The translations under genes were made by a program, and so were the position numbers. Positions 55,310 to 63,830 of a stretch of DNA of 64,000 nucleotides are shown in pieces. The notes under the pieces are model-generated. The model was not told the origin of the DNA. It worked only from the letters and a program-made list of their open reading frames with translations, and searched no databases. This DNA comes from Maridesulfovibrio sp. Lineage in GTDB: Bacteria > Desulfobacterota > Desulfovibrionia > Desulfovibrionales > Desulfovibrionaceae. The stretch spans positions 3,171,001-3,235,000 of the forward strand of contig NZ_OY781616.1 of NCBI RefSeq assembly GCF_963677005.1. The letters are read 5' to 3'. Every line of letters begins with the position of its first letter. Position 1 is the stretch's first letter.

Positions 55310-57427
55310 ATGAATATTCGGGGTGAGTTCCGCATGCCTGCCTGGGCAGCCGGCTGGAAGGTTTTCCTTGTCTTTGCCTTTGTCTCATTTGCTTTCGCAT
55401 TCGGTCTGCGCTGCCTTGATCTACCGAAGTGGACAGACCCGTCTTTCAAGGTAAACGGCGAGTTCATCATGGGAACACATGATGCCTATTATTGGCTGGC
55501 AGGAGCCAAGGGAGTGGGTAGCGCGGTTAAAAATCCCATGGCTCACCTCGTTCGTTTTCTAGGGTCGATTACAGGGGCACAATACGGGAATATCGCCTTC
55601 TGGCTTCCAGCTGTTTTCGCCGGGTTTACTGCGGTGGCGGCCTTCGCATGGGGAGCTCTTGTCGGTGGATCCTGGGTCGGGCTGGCCTGTGCAGCTTTTG
55701 CCACGTCAATTCCTGCATATTATTATCGAACCAGACTTTCTTACTATGATACAGACGTTGTCACCCTATTTTTCCCCTTATTAATTTCAGTCCTGATAGC
55801 CCGGTGGCTTAAGCCGGGACTTAAGGAAAAGTGGTTTGGAGATTCTGGTGACCACAATAAATATGAACCGACCGGATGGGACTATCTGCTTATGGTTCTT
55901 GCCGGTGCACTGACAAGTTATGGTGAACTATGGCATTCGGACCTGCTTACTTTCGGTGTGGTTGCCGGCGTAATAGCGGTTGGTCTGGTTTTCATGAACG
56001 GGATAAAGGAAAACAGACCCGTTCTACTTAGGGGCATTATTCTTTTTGCTGCGCCTGCTTTTTTGGGGCTCCCTGGTTTTGCTCTGTCATTAGTTCTGCT
56101 ATGCGTGTTTCTGCTATTTCCAGGAAAGGCGAAGCAATTTTTGGGAAATATTTGGGTCTGCCTGGCCTTGCTGGTTCTAATTATTGTTGTTGGTGGGATT
56201 GGGCAACGGTTTGTCCAGATATTGATCGTCAAATTTCATGCATACCTCAAGCCCGTTGCAGATACAGCTGTTGAAGCCTCCGGGCCAAAATATCCCGGAA
56301 TCGCTCAAAGTGTTATTGAGGCCCAGAACTTAAGTTTTGAGCAGCTTTTCTACAATCTTACAGGTTCTGCATGGCTTGGATGGCTTGCCTTTGCCGGGTT
56401 CGCCTTTACTCTGATTGTTTCACCATTGGTAAGTCTTCTTTTGCCTTTTGCCGGAGTAACTTTTGCTGCCATTACGATGGGTGGACGTTTTTCCATGTTT
56501 GGAGGAATCGCCATCGGACTGGGGCTGAGTTATACTGCAGAGTGGATGATCAGGCGGTATATGGCATCTGAGAAGGAAAAGCGGATTATGAGTGCGGTAC
56601 AGTCAATGGTTGTAATCAGTCTGCTTTTTCTAAATTTTTCAGGGATATACCAAAATGCTCCTGCAACGCCTATCATGGGCGCAAATCATGTTATTGCACT
56701 GGTGGAGTCCGGTAAGAAAATGCCGAAGAACAGCACCATCTGGACATGGTGGGACTGGGGCTATGCAAGCATGTATTATACAGGAGTAAATTCATTTGCC
56801 AATGGAGGGCACCACGGCGGTCCTGTTCTATTTCCCTTGGCGTTCATTTATTCCACACCTTCTCTTCTGCAGTCAAACCAGATGGTTAAATTTGCTGCTG
56901 CCAACAACAATAATCCAGCTGTTGCCTTTGATAAGATGACTCCCGGGCAGGCGCAATACATGCTTGGAGTAATGGGAAAGCAACAGTTTAAGTTTCCTCC
57001 TATCCACGATCAGTATGTGGTTGTCAGCTGGGAAAATATTCGCCTTGCCTACTGGATTTTATTTTACGGATCTTGGAATCTTGAAACCGGTAACGGGATC
57101 CATCCTTATGTGCGTGCGCTTATGAGTGCGTTTGATGTTGACTTCGGGCAAGGCATGCTCACAGTGAAAGGCCAGGGTACGCAGCCGCTCAGTTCCTACG
57201 ACATCTTGAAACCAGAAGGCGAGGTAAGGAAGGACTTCTCGGCAAATAGCGGTCCGCACTTACTATATAATACTTCAGTTAGGCAGGGCTTTCTTGTTGA
57301 CGATTTTGCTTATGCCAGCATGTTAATTAAACTCCTTGTCCTGCCTGCGAAAGATAGTGAGGTAGGCAAATATTTTGAACTTGTTTATGACGGTTTTCCA
57401 AATGTGCGGGTCTACAGGGTTTTATAG
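55310..57427 (+). CDS. STT3/PglB-type oligosaccharyltransferase
   Basis: 705 residues: about 13 transmembrane helices, then a C-terminal periplasmic domain of about 245 residues. Catalytic features are all present: Asp58 in THDAYYW (EL1), the Asp pair D147/D149 in YYDTDVV, the EL5 Glu337 in SVIE (the TIXE element), and WWDWG (480-484). It transfers a glycan from a lipid carrier to Asn of N-X-S/T sequons in the periplasm. Desulfovibrio PglB enzymes are known to accept relaxed sequons. It lies 45 bp behind gspE and just before a sequon-rich protein gene. Confidence 0.93.
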   Translation: MNIRGEFRMPAWAAGWKVFLVFAFVSFAFAFGLRCLDLPKWTDPSFKVNGEFIMGTHDAYYWLAGAKGVGSAVKNPMAHLVRFLGSITGAQYGNIAFWLPAVFAGFTAVAAFAWGALVGGSWVGLACAAFATSIPAYYYRTRLSYYDTDVVTLFFPLLISVLIARWLKPGLKEKWFGDSGDHNKYEPTGWDYLLMVLAGALTSYGELWHSDLLTFGVVAGVIAVGLVFMNGIKENRPVLLRGIILFAAPAFLGLPGFALSLVLLCVFLLFPGKAKQFLGNIWVCLALLVLIIVVGGIGQRFVQILIVKFHAYLKPVADTAVEASGPKYPGIAQSVIEAQNLSFEQLFYNLTGSAWLGWLAFAGFAFTLIVSPLVSLLLPFAGVTFAAITMGGRFSMFGGIAIGLGLSYTAEWMIRRYMASEKEKRIMSAVQSMVVISLLFLNFSGIYQNAPATPIMGANHVIALVESGKKMPKNSTIWTWWDWGYASMYYTGVNSFANGGHHGGPVLFPLAFIYSTPSLLQSNQMVKFAAANNNNPAVAFDKMTPGQAQYMLGVMGKQQFKFPPIHDQYVVVSWENIRLAYWILFYGSWNLETGNGIHPYVRALMSAFDVDFGQGMLTVKGQGTQPLSSYDILKPEGEVRKDFSANSGPHLLYNTSVRQGFLVDDFAYASMLIKLLVLPAKDSEVGKYFELVYDGFPNVRVYRVL

Positions 57428-57448
57428 CAGGATTAGTGAAGAAATTTG

Positions 57449-57477
57449 TTGAATCATTCTGATGATAAGTGTATATT
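57449..57477 (+). promoter_or_regulatory. strong promoter of the sequon-rich protein gene
   Basis: TTGAAT (57449-57454), exactly 17 bp, TATATT (57472-57477), close to sigma-70 consensus. It lies 90 bp before the ATG, so this gene can be transcribed apart from the oligosaccharyltransferase gene. Confidence 0.65.
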
Positions 57478-57567
57478 AACCGAAGTTATGTGGATAACGG
57501 TCTAAAAATATTGGATTTTTAGTCCTGTCCTTTTTTTAATAACCAAACTTAAGGAGATCTTTTCATC

Positions 57568-59508
57568 ATGAAAAAGATTACAGTTCTCTTTACAGTACTG
57601 ATGATGCTGGCAGCTTCCTCCGCTTTTGCTGCTATTACAGCTCAGTACCCGGCTGCGTTGAACGCAACCTGGAAAACCTATACCGGGTTTACAGTTAACG
57701 GTACGGCTAACAATCTGAAAGGGCTTCGCAACGCTTCTGAGCAGTTCTTTAACAGCACAAGCGGTGGTTTCTTCGCTAACAAAACCTATCCGAACGCAAC
57801 TATCTCTGTGTATAACGGAACTGGCGAAGCTAAGATTGTAGTGTTTGATAAGGGTGTTACTCCTTTTCTTTTTGCCCAAAGTCTGAAAAACGTTAACGGT
57901 CTTGTCACTATGGCAAGTAACAACGCTACCAACGCCACCACTTACTTTGTTCCTGCATCCGGTTACACCTTTATGATTGGTCTTTCCAACATGACCATTA
58001 CTAACGCAACCGCAGATAAGAACCCCAGCGCAGCTGGTGCTCTGAACGGTTCTGCCATGAGTTTCCTGTATGATAACGGAACAACTCTTGGTAGCACTTT
58101 CAGCACTTCCGATACTTGGGACTACTATGCTTTCGGTTCCGATAACTCCACCAAGGACGTTTTCGCAATCTGCGCACAGGTAAAACTGAATACTCAGACC
58201 GGTAACGATAACGCTCAGGTAAAGTTCTGGGAACTTGATGGTGACACCAAGACTTCCGGTTACACTTCCTGGATCGACTACAACGCTACCACCAACGCAG
58301 CCGGCACCAAGCTGACCCTGGACACCAACAAGGCTGCTCCTACTCTGTTTGACGCCGCTACCATCAACGCTGACCGCACCATCATTACCGGTTTTGTTAA
58401 TGGTTCCGACGATGGTGAAGCATACTACGCAATCATGATCAGAAATGGTCAGACTCTTTCCACTAACGACCTTACCAACCGTGCATTCAAACTCGTTTAT
58501 GCCGGTACCATGGACACTGATGCTAAAGACCAGGGTAACGCCACCGGTGGTGTCCTTGAGTTTTCCGTAGATTCCAATCTCGGAATTGATGGTGACGCTG
58601 CTTTCATCAACGGCACTCAGAAAGGTTCTCAGGACTATATCTCTGCAAGCCTCTCCGGTTTCAGTGTTGCTCTTGCAGACACCTCTTTCTACGGTCTTAC
58701 TCAGTCCAACATGACCATTTACGGTACTGACGGCTCTACCCCTGTCGGTTACTTCTATGGTAAGCAGACTGCACAGAAAGATATGGTAGTTGGTTTCTAC
58801 GAACCTGCACAGGCTTCTGACGGCACCACCGTTGATGGTCTTGCTCTTGCCGTTCTCGTTCCTAACGCTGCCGCAACTGGTGTAATTGCTCCGGCCGGTG
58901 CAGCTTACCAGAACAATGGAACCCTGACTCTTCTTACCTGCGTACAGAACGCAACTTCATACTCTGCAAAGCAGATGCGCGACAACTGGAGCGGAATTTC
59001 TTCTGACTTCACTCCTCTGACCGAGGTTAAAGGATTTAACGCAACCTGGGCTACCGGAATTACCAAGGGTGATGTCTACGTAACCTTCCAGTTCCCCATG
59101 AACGGCGTTGGCGACAAGGTTGAGAACCTGCGTCTCTACAAGGTCTTCCCGACTTCTGCTAAGACTGTACGTACCTTCAACTACGCTGGTTCCGCTACTC
59201 CTTCCGTTGAAGGTTCCTGGTGGATTTCCACAGCAACTGCTGATGGTTACCTGAACAAGAATTCCGTACTCGCTCCCAGCGTAGATTACTATGTTAACTG
59301 GGTTGTTAAAGATAACGGTAACTACGACTCCAACTCTACTGCAAGCAGTATTGTTGACCCCGTCGTACTCGGCTCCATGCCTACTTCCAGCTCCAGTTCC
59401 AGCTCTTCCGGTTGTGTATTCAACCCCGCTGCTGGTTTCGGTCTGGAATGGCTGCTGCTGATGCTTGCTCCCATGGTTGCTATCGTACGTAGCCGCTTCA
59501 AAAAGTAA
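57568..59508 (+). CDS. sequon-rich exported surface protein with Cys-type C-terminal sorting tail
   Basis: 646 residues. A signal peptide (1-21, ending SAFA) is followed by a large beta-rich ectodomain with about 24 N-X-S/T sequons by my count, 20 of them N-X-T. The end is a run of eight Ser (607-614), Gly-Cys616, a hydrophobic helix (GLEWLLLMLAPMVAIV) and basic RSRFKK. This tripartite tail, with invariant-type Cys, resembles MYXO-/Synergist-/JDVT-CTERM signals cut by CPBP proteases. AAGGAGATC lies 12 bp before the ATG. Codon use is of a highly expressed gene. I recognise no named family; S-layer or other major surface protein is a good guess. Confidence 0.85.
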   Translation: MKKITVLFTVLMMLAASSAFAAITAQYPAALNATWKTYTGFTVNGTANNLKGLRNASEQFFNSTSGGFFANKTYPNATISVYNGTGEAKIVVFDKGVTPFLFAQSLKNVNGLVTMASNNATNATTYFVPASGYTFMIGLSNMTITNATADKNPSAAGALNGSAMSFLYDNGTTLGSTFSTSDTWDYYAFGSDNSTKDVFAICAQVKLNTQTGNDNAQVKFWELDGDTKTSGYTSWIDYNATTNAAGTKLTLDTNKAAPTLFDAATINADRTIITGFVNGSDDGEAYYAIMIRNGQTLSTNDLTNRAFKLVYAGTMDTDAKDQGNATGGVLEFSVDSNLGIDGDAAFINGTQKGSQDYISASLSGFSVALADTSFYGLTQSNMTIYGTDGSTPVGYFYGKQTAQKDMVVGFYEPAQASDGTTVDGLALAVLVPNAAATGVIAPAGAAYQNNGTLTLLTCVQNATSYSAKQMRDNWSGISSDFTPLTEVKGFNATWATGITKGDVYVTFQFPMNGVGDKVENLRLYKVFPTSAKTVRTFNYAGSATPSVEGSWWISTATADGYLNKNSVLAPSVDYYVNWVVKDNGNYDSNSTASSIVDPVVLGSMPTSSSSSSSSGCVFNPAAGFGLEWLLLMLAPMVAIVRSRFKK

Positions 59509-59548
59509 GCTTTGCACTCCAAAGGTCTTAGACCTAACTAGGTAATTT

Positions 59549-59579
59549 AAGGGGGCTCTCTTTGAGAGCCCCCTTTTTT
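59549..59579 (+). terminator. intrinsic terminator after the sequon-rich protein gene
   Basis: A perfect 12-bp stem AAGGGGGCTCTC / GAGAGCCCCCTT with loop TTT, followed by T6. With the promoter at 57449 it shows a single-gene transcript. Confidence 0.92.
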
Positions 59580-60079
59580 GTGGAGTGACGAGCACGGCAC
59601 GAGTTCAGGAGGTGCAAGTTTTTTACAGTACCGGTGGTGGGAACTTTCTGTTGAAGGCAACAGCGTGTTCAAGAGGCGGTGTGAAGAGGAGGATGAGGCC
59701 AAAGTCAGACACGACGAACAGAAACCGGATATCTGGCTGATGTAACGGGTTAACTCAGCCATACGCAGGGGCACCTGATACCCGCCCGGAAATAGCATAA
59801 GTTAATCCTGCGAGGCCTGAAGAAAGAAATGGTGTCTTACTTCGGGAGATATTCGTGTCTGTAAGAAAAAACTATTGATGTGGTGACTCAACAGGAAGGA
59901 TATACATATTTAATCAGAGTCAAGAGTAATGTATTTCTTTATGTAAAGGGAGAAGAAACGATTTTATGAAGAAGTAGCTATATAAGACGGTGTGAACGTT
60001 AGAATCGGTAAAGGACAGCAACTTGCGTTCTGGAGATTGGCAAAGAGAGACAATCTTTGAAGCTGTATCTTATTGAAGA
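59580..60079. other. about 500 bp of degenerate, probably mobile-element-derived DNA
   Basis: No intact gene. Short plus-strand stretches read like broken transposase, for example a piece around 59880-59970 (QEGYTYLIRVKSN, IS1380-like in style) interrupted by stops. The assignment is weak. Confidence 0.3.
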
Positions 60080-60144
60080 TGTATGATAATCCCCCGATAA
60101 TTTAGTGTTCTAAAAAAATAGAATTCTTCAGTAAAGATAACCTA

Positions 60145-60412
60145 GAAGATTCAGATGAAAAATCCCTTTACAGCGGCAGACAAATTTTAAATATTTTGAA
60201 GCAAGCCGAAAATGGTGTTCCCGTTTCCGAGCCTTACCGTGAACACGAAATGAGTAGCGCCTCCTTTTATAAATGGCGATCCAAGTACGGCGCATGGATG
60301 CATCTTTGATGGCCCGAATGAAAGAGCTGGACGCGAGAATCGCCAATTAAAGAAAATGTATGCCGAAGAGCTACTGAAGGCCGAAGTCGTCAAGGAAGTT
60401 CTTGAAAAAAAA
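60145..60412 (+). pseudogene. IS3-family OrfA relic
   Basis: Reading across frames gives an OrfA helix-turn-helix region (GRQILNILKQAENGVPVSE, MSSASFYKWRSKYG) and then MDASLMARMKEL and ENRQLKKMYAEELLKAEVV. At least two frameshifts (near 60290 and 60345) break it. Confidence 0.75.
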
Positions 60413-60446
60413 GGTAAAGCCATCTTGTCGACGCTAGATTGCAAAG

Positions 60447-61182
60447 GCCTCCGTAAAGGAAGAAAAAGTCAATATCAGTCAGGCGTGCGAAGCATTCGCC
60501 TGCTACAGAGACGATCCGAAGTTGTCCTCTGAAAATGAACTTATTGCCGATTGGCTGGGCCAGCTGACGCACAATCAACGCAACTGGGGTTTTGGACTGT
60601 GCTTCCTGTATTTGTGCAATGTACAGGGCTTTTCATGGAATCATAAACGCGTTTATCGGGAACTTGGAGCTGAACATACGCATCAAGCCAAAAAACGACT
60701 CGTGCGCGAAAAGCCGGAGCCGGTATCGCAGCCTGAAGCAGCAAATCAAATTTCGTCCATGGATTTCATGCACGACCAGTTGGAAGATGGACGCAGGATT
60801 CGTCTGTTGAACGTGATTGATGACTTTAATCGCGAAGGCCTTGGTATTAGGGTTGATTTGTCCTTACCTGTGGATCGGGTTGTCCGCACACTGAACCAGA
60901 TAATCGAATGGCGCTGCAAACCTAAAGCAATAAGCTGAAATTATGGGCTGAAAAAGAAGATATTCGGTTGGAATGCATCCAGCCAGGAAATCCGTAACAA
61001 AATGCGCACGTCGAACGCTTCAATCGGGCTGTGCGGTATGATTGGCTGAGCCAGTATATATTTGAAAGCATTCAAGAGGTGCAAGATTATGCAACCAAAT
61101 GGCTCTGGACATATACAATGAACGACTCAATATGGGCATTGGCGGCATCACTCCGATGCAGAACTTGAGAATGGCTGCGTAG
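60447..61182 (+). pseudogene. IS3-family OrfB (DDE transposase) relic
   Basis: Recognisable parts: [40 protein letters not shown] (first Asp), [11 protein letters not shown], then directly [10 protein letters not shown]. The segment that holds the second catalytic Asp (CDNGPEY in relatives) is deleted at about 60929. A nonsense codon follows in ...QPGNP-TAA, and a frameshift near 61110 breaks the C-terminus. The transposase cannot be active. Confidence 0.8.
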
Positions 61183-61214
61183 CCTACTTTTCAGGCCCCT
61201 TACAAATGGGGGGA

Positions 61215-62183
61215 CTACCACACAAAAATGGCACCGCTCCAACTGAGTCCAATGCCGAAACCGAAAATTAGAATTCTGTCACCACTTTTCAATTTTCCTG
61301 ACTCTTCCGCTCTTTTCAAGGCTATGGGAATGGATGACGACGTTGTGTTCCCAACTTCTTCTAGGTCTACAACCATTTTCCCTTCGGGAATACCGAGCTT
61401 ATTTTTGATTGATTCGAGAACGTAGCGGCTGGCCTGATGCATGACAAACAGGTCAATGTCGTCAATACGGAGATCAGCCTTAGCGAGCAGCTTTTGAATT
61501 TCTGACGGAATGGTCCCTAGGGTGAAGAGGAAAACCCCGTATCCATCCATCTCGAAGGACGGTTTTTCAATTGGTTTTTCTGCTTTCGCTCCGGTGACAA
61601 CGCTTATACCGGAGTTCTCGCAGACAACGGCCTGGCTTCTTGCCCCGTCTGTACCGAACAGGAAGACCGGTTTTTGCGTAGGTTTTTCCAGAATGGTGGC
61701 ACTGGCACCATCGGAAAAGAGAATGAAACATTTCTTGTTTTCCGGGCGGATAATTTTGGAATAATTATCCGCCGTCACAAGCAGAACTTTTTCCGACAGC
61801 CCAGCTTCGAGGTAGCTGTAAGCAGTAGAAACTCCGTATCCATATCCGCTGCAACCCAGATTGAGGTCGAAGCAGAGGGTGGATTTTGGCAGGCCCAGCC
61901 TTTCCTGAAGCATGGCTGAGCAGTGCGGGAGCAGTTTGTCCGGGGTCTGAGTGCAGACAATCAGTGTATCCGGAATTTCGTCTGTATTCCCGAGAGCCTT
62001 TGAGGCTGCCTTGCAGGCCATGTCCAGAGTGGATTCATCTGCGGCGGCATGATGCAGAAGACGTACGCCTGTCTTGGCGAATGTCCCGGCGATATTCCAA
62101 TCCGGCTTTTCCCTGTCGAGTTCAAGGCAGTCGACGGTGTTTTCCGGAAGGTAATACTCAATCCTGCTGATGAGGTTAGCCAT
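61215..62183 (-). CDS. FabH-like ketoacyl-ACP synthase III with ACP partner
   Basis: 322 residues. Catalytic Cys111 in LGCSGYGYG, His249 in MHQAS, Asn279 in VGNTTSS. Close paralogue of 43939-44910. The ATG overlaps the end of the ACP gene by 8 bp, so the pair is coupled. In the flagellin-glycosylation islands of Pseudomonas, FabH-like/ACP/SDR/methyltransferase sets build an acyl group put on an amino sugar; the same set here suggests that role. The last codon and stop (TGG-TAG) lie in the terminal repeat of the neighbouring IS relic. Confidence 0.88.
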   Translation of the reverse strand: MANLISRIEYYLPENTVDCLELDREKPDWNIAGTFAKTGVRLLHHAAADESTLDMACKAASKALGNTDEIPDTLIVCTQTPDKLLPHCSAMLQERLGLPKSTLCFDLNLGCSGYGYGVSTAYSYLEAGLSEKVLLVTADNYSKIIRPENKKCFILFSDGASATILEKPTQKPVFLFGTDGARSQAVVCENSGISVVTGAKAEKPIEKPSFEMDGYGVFLFTLGTIPSEIQKLLAKADLRIDDIDLFVMHQASRYVLESIKNKLGIPEGKMVVDLEEVGNTTSSSIPIALKRAEESGKLKSGDRILIFGFGIGLSWSGAIFVW

Positions 62184-62415
62184 CAATCAATCCGTTTGCT
62201 TCCAGAGTTTCAACAATGTCTTTGGCGGAAAGGGCAATGGCCAGTTCCGGAATGTTGGCAGCCTTGCCTCCTGTTTCCTGGTCTATGCGCAGGAGAATCT
62301 GCAACTGTGCGAGACTGTCCCATTTTTCCAGTGTTTGGGAGGAATCTTCCATAGTTACAACCTCATCCTGTTCCAGGGCTTCTTGAATGAGAGTAAGAAC
62401 TTTTGCTTTATCCAT
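62176..62415 (-). CDS. acyl carrier protein
   Basis: 79 residues. The phosphopantetheine Ser is in KWDSLAQ (about residue 34). Acidic four-helix ACP pattern, but less like FabF-type ACPs (usual DSLDxVE), more like specialised carriers of natural-product or glycan clusters. The ATG at 62415 has AAGGAG 9 bp upstream; the start at 62481 is rejected. It overlaps the KAS III gene, and the methyltransferase gene ends 1 bp before it. Confidence 0.85.
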   Translation of the reverse strand: MDKAKVLTLIQEALEQDEVVTMEDSSQTLEKWDSLAQLQILLRIDQETGGKAANIPELAIALSAKDIVETLEANGLIDG

Positions 62416-62416
62416 T

Positions 62417-63139
62417 TCACATGCTCCTTGTTTTGGGGGAAGCGGCTTCGTAAATGAGTGTTTCCCAAATGTACATTCCAAATTTATAGTCTACCATGAT
62501 ATCCTGCTTTTCAATTGCCTCTTTCAGAATATCCTTATGCTTTGCCGCAAGATCAAGAGGGAACTGAAAACTCTGGCGGTTTACCAGATTGACTTCTTCA
62601 AAGGTATCTTCCGCTGTTTCGATAATTTTCGGATAATTGGACAGGGTGAGCACCGGAAAGATCAACCTGCCGGCGTCTTTCAGATATTCAGGGGCATTCC
62701 TGATTATTTCCGTGGTCAGTTCCGTGCCGTCACTGCCCGATTCGCAGCTTATGGAAGTGCCGAACCACGGCGAAATTCTGGCTATGGATTCTGCTATCCC
62801 CGAAACATCGTCCATGATCAGGTCAAAGGAGCGGTCTTTCCAGGGCTCGAACATTGAGCCTGCCTTTCCTTCAACTTTCAGGCCGTATTTCCGGAAATTT
62901 TCAACAGTGTTCTGTACAGCTGTCTCCGAAATATCAGATGCGCAGGTCGGGCCTGAAAGCCCCAGACGGTTGAGCGCAAGGCTTACTATGCCGCATCCGC
63001 ATCCGAGATCAAGCATGGAAGCTTTTTGCAGCTCTTTTTTATCCTTGAGGTAATCAATGATGAGCTTGGATGTTTCCGTGGGGTAGAAGGTCCCCTCATG
63101 AACATCCACAATCGTGTCCGCGTATTCAAAAGTCTTCAC
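62417..63139 (-). CDS. class I SAM-dependent methyltransferase
   Basis: 240 residues. SAM motif DLGCGCG (about 43-49), acidic residue in CASDISE, and motif IV region LIMDDVSG. It resembles PrmC/small-molecule methyltransferases. The target is unknown; the neighbours suggest a carrier-bound acyl group or a sugar. ATGA overlap with the SDR gene before it. Confidence 0.75.
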   Translation of the reverse strand: MKTFEYADTIVDVHEGTFYPTETSKLIIDYLKDKKELQKASMLDLGCGCGIVSLALNRLGLSGPTCASDISETAVQNTVENFRKYGLKVEGKAGSMFEPWKDRSFDLIMDDVSGIAESIARISPWFGTSISCESGSDGTELTTEIIRNAPEYLKDAGRLIFPVLTLSNYPKIIETAEDTFEEVNLVNRQSFQFPLDLAAKHKDILKEAIEKQDIMVDYKFGMYIWETLIYEAASPKTRSM

Positions 63140-63828
63140 ATCAGTCCTCCGTCAATCGTGATTTCAGAACCGTTTAAATACCCGGACTTCATGATATGTT
63201 CAATAGCGTAGAAGATGTCATCGCATGTTCCGAATTTTTTGGATGGAATGCGGTCCAGGACAGCCTGTTTGCGTTTAGAGTCGAGAGAGTTGATCAGTCC
63301 TGTATTGAAATACCCGAGCACAAGGGAATTGGCTGTAATTCCGAATCTGCCGTATTCATGGGCCAGTGTTCTGGTCATGGCCTTTACGGCGGCCTTGCTT
63401 GCCGAGTATGCCGCAGCCCCCACGACAGAGCTTTGGGCAACCACGGATGAGATGCTTATAATTCGGCCCCAGCCGGATTTCATCATCAGCGGGATGACCG
63501 ATTGCAGGATGCGCATTCCCCCAGTGAGATTCACGGAAAGAACAGCTTCCCATTCCTCCGGGGTGTATCCCAGAAAGAGTTTGTCTATGGAGATGGAGGA
63601 TAGATTGATAAATGTGATCTGTCCGGAAATCTTTCCTGCCTCGGAGCAGAAATTCTGTATGGAAGAATTGTCGGTAAGATCGAGCTCAACGCAGCTGAAA
63701 TTATCATGGCCGGAAAAATCGGAAAGCTTGGTCACATCTCTGGTTGTCCCGAGAACGTTGTCTTTATCCAGCAGCTTGGGCAGCAGCTGTCTGCCTATAT
63801 CGCTTGAAGCCCCTATGAGAACGATCAT
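63136..63828 (-). CDS. short-chain dehydrogenase/reductase, FabG-like
   Basis: 230 residues. Rossmann motif GASSDIG (about 6-12), catalytic Ser in SISSVV, YSASK for Tyr/Lys, and the end SEITIDGG typical of FabG relatives. It could reduce a 3-ketoacyl-ACP made by the KAS III, giving a 3-hydroxyacyl group. The start ATG follows the stop of the upstream gene by 2 bp. Confidence 0.85.
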   Translation of the reverse strand: MIVLIGASSDIGRQLLPKLLDKDNVLGTTRDVTKLSDFSGHDNFSCVELDLTDNSSIQNFCSEAGKISGQITFINLSSISIDKLFLGYTPEEWEAVLSVNLTGGMRILQSVIPLMMKSGWGRIISISSVVAQSSVVGAAAYSASKAAVKAMTRTLAHEYGRFGITANSLVLGYFNTGLINSLDSKRKQAVLDRIPSKKFGTCDDIFYAIEHIMKSGYLNGSEITIDGGLM

Positions 63829-63830
63829 AT

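Larger units (their letters stand above)
60080..61224 (+). mobile_element. decayed IS3-family element (IS407 type)
   Basis: The ends are TGTATGATAATCCCCC (60080-60095) and, on the minus strand from 61224, TGTGTGGTAGTCCCCC: 13 of 16 match and both start with TG, as in IS3 elements. Inside are relics of OrfA and OrfB in the IS3 order. Flanking bases AAGA and AAAA are a near match for a target duplication. The right end reaches into the 3' end of the KAS III gene on the minus strand. Confidence 0.7.

Noticed and set aside
59547..59798. An 83-residue minus-strand frame in the debris region
   Set aside because: It starts inside the terminator, has no ribosome binding site and matches no domain that I know.
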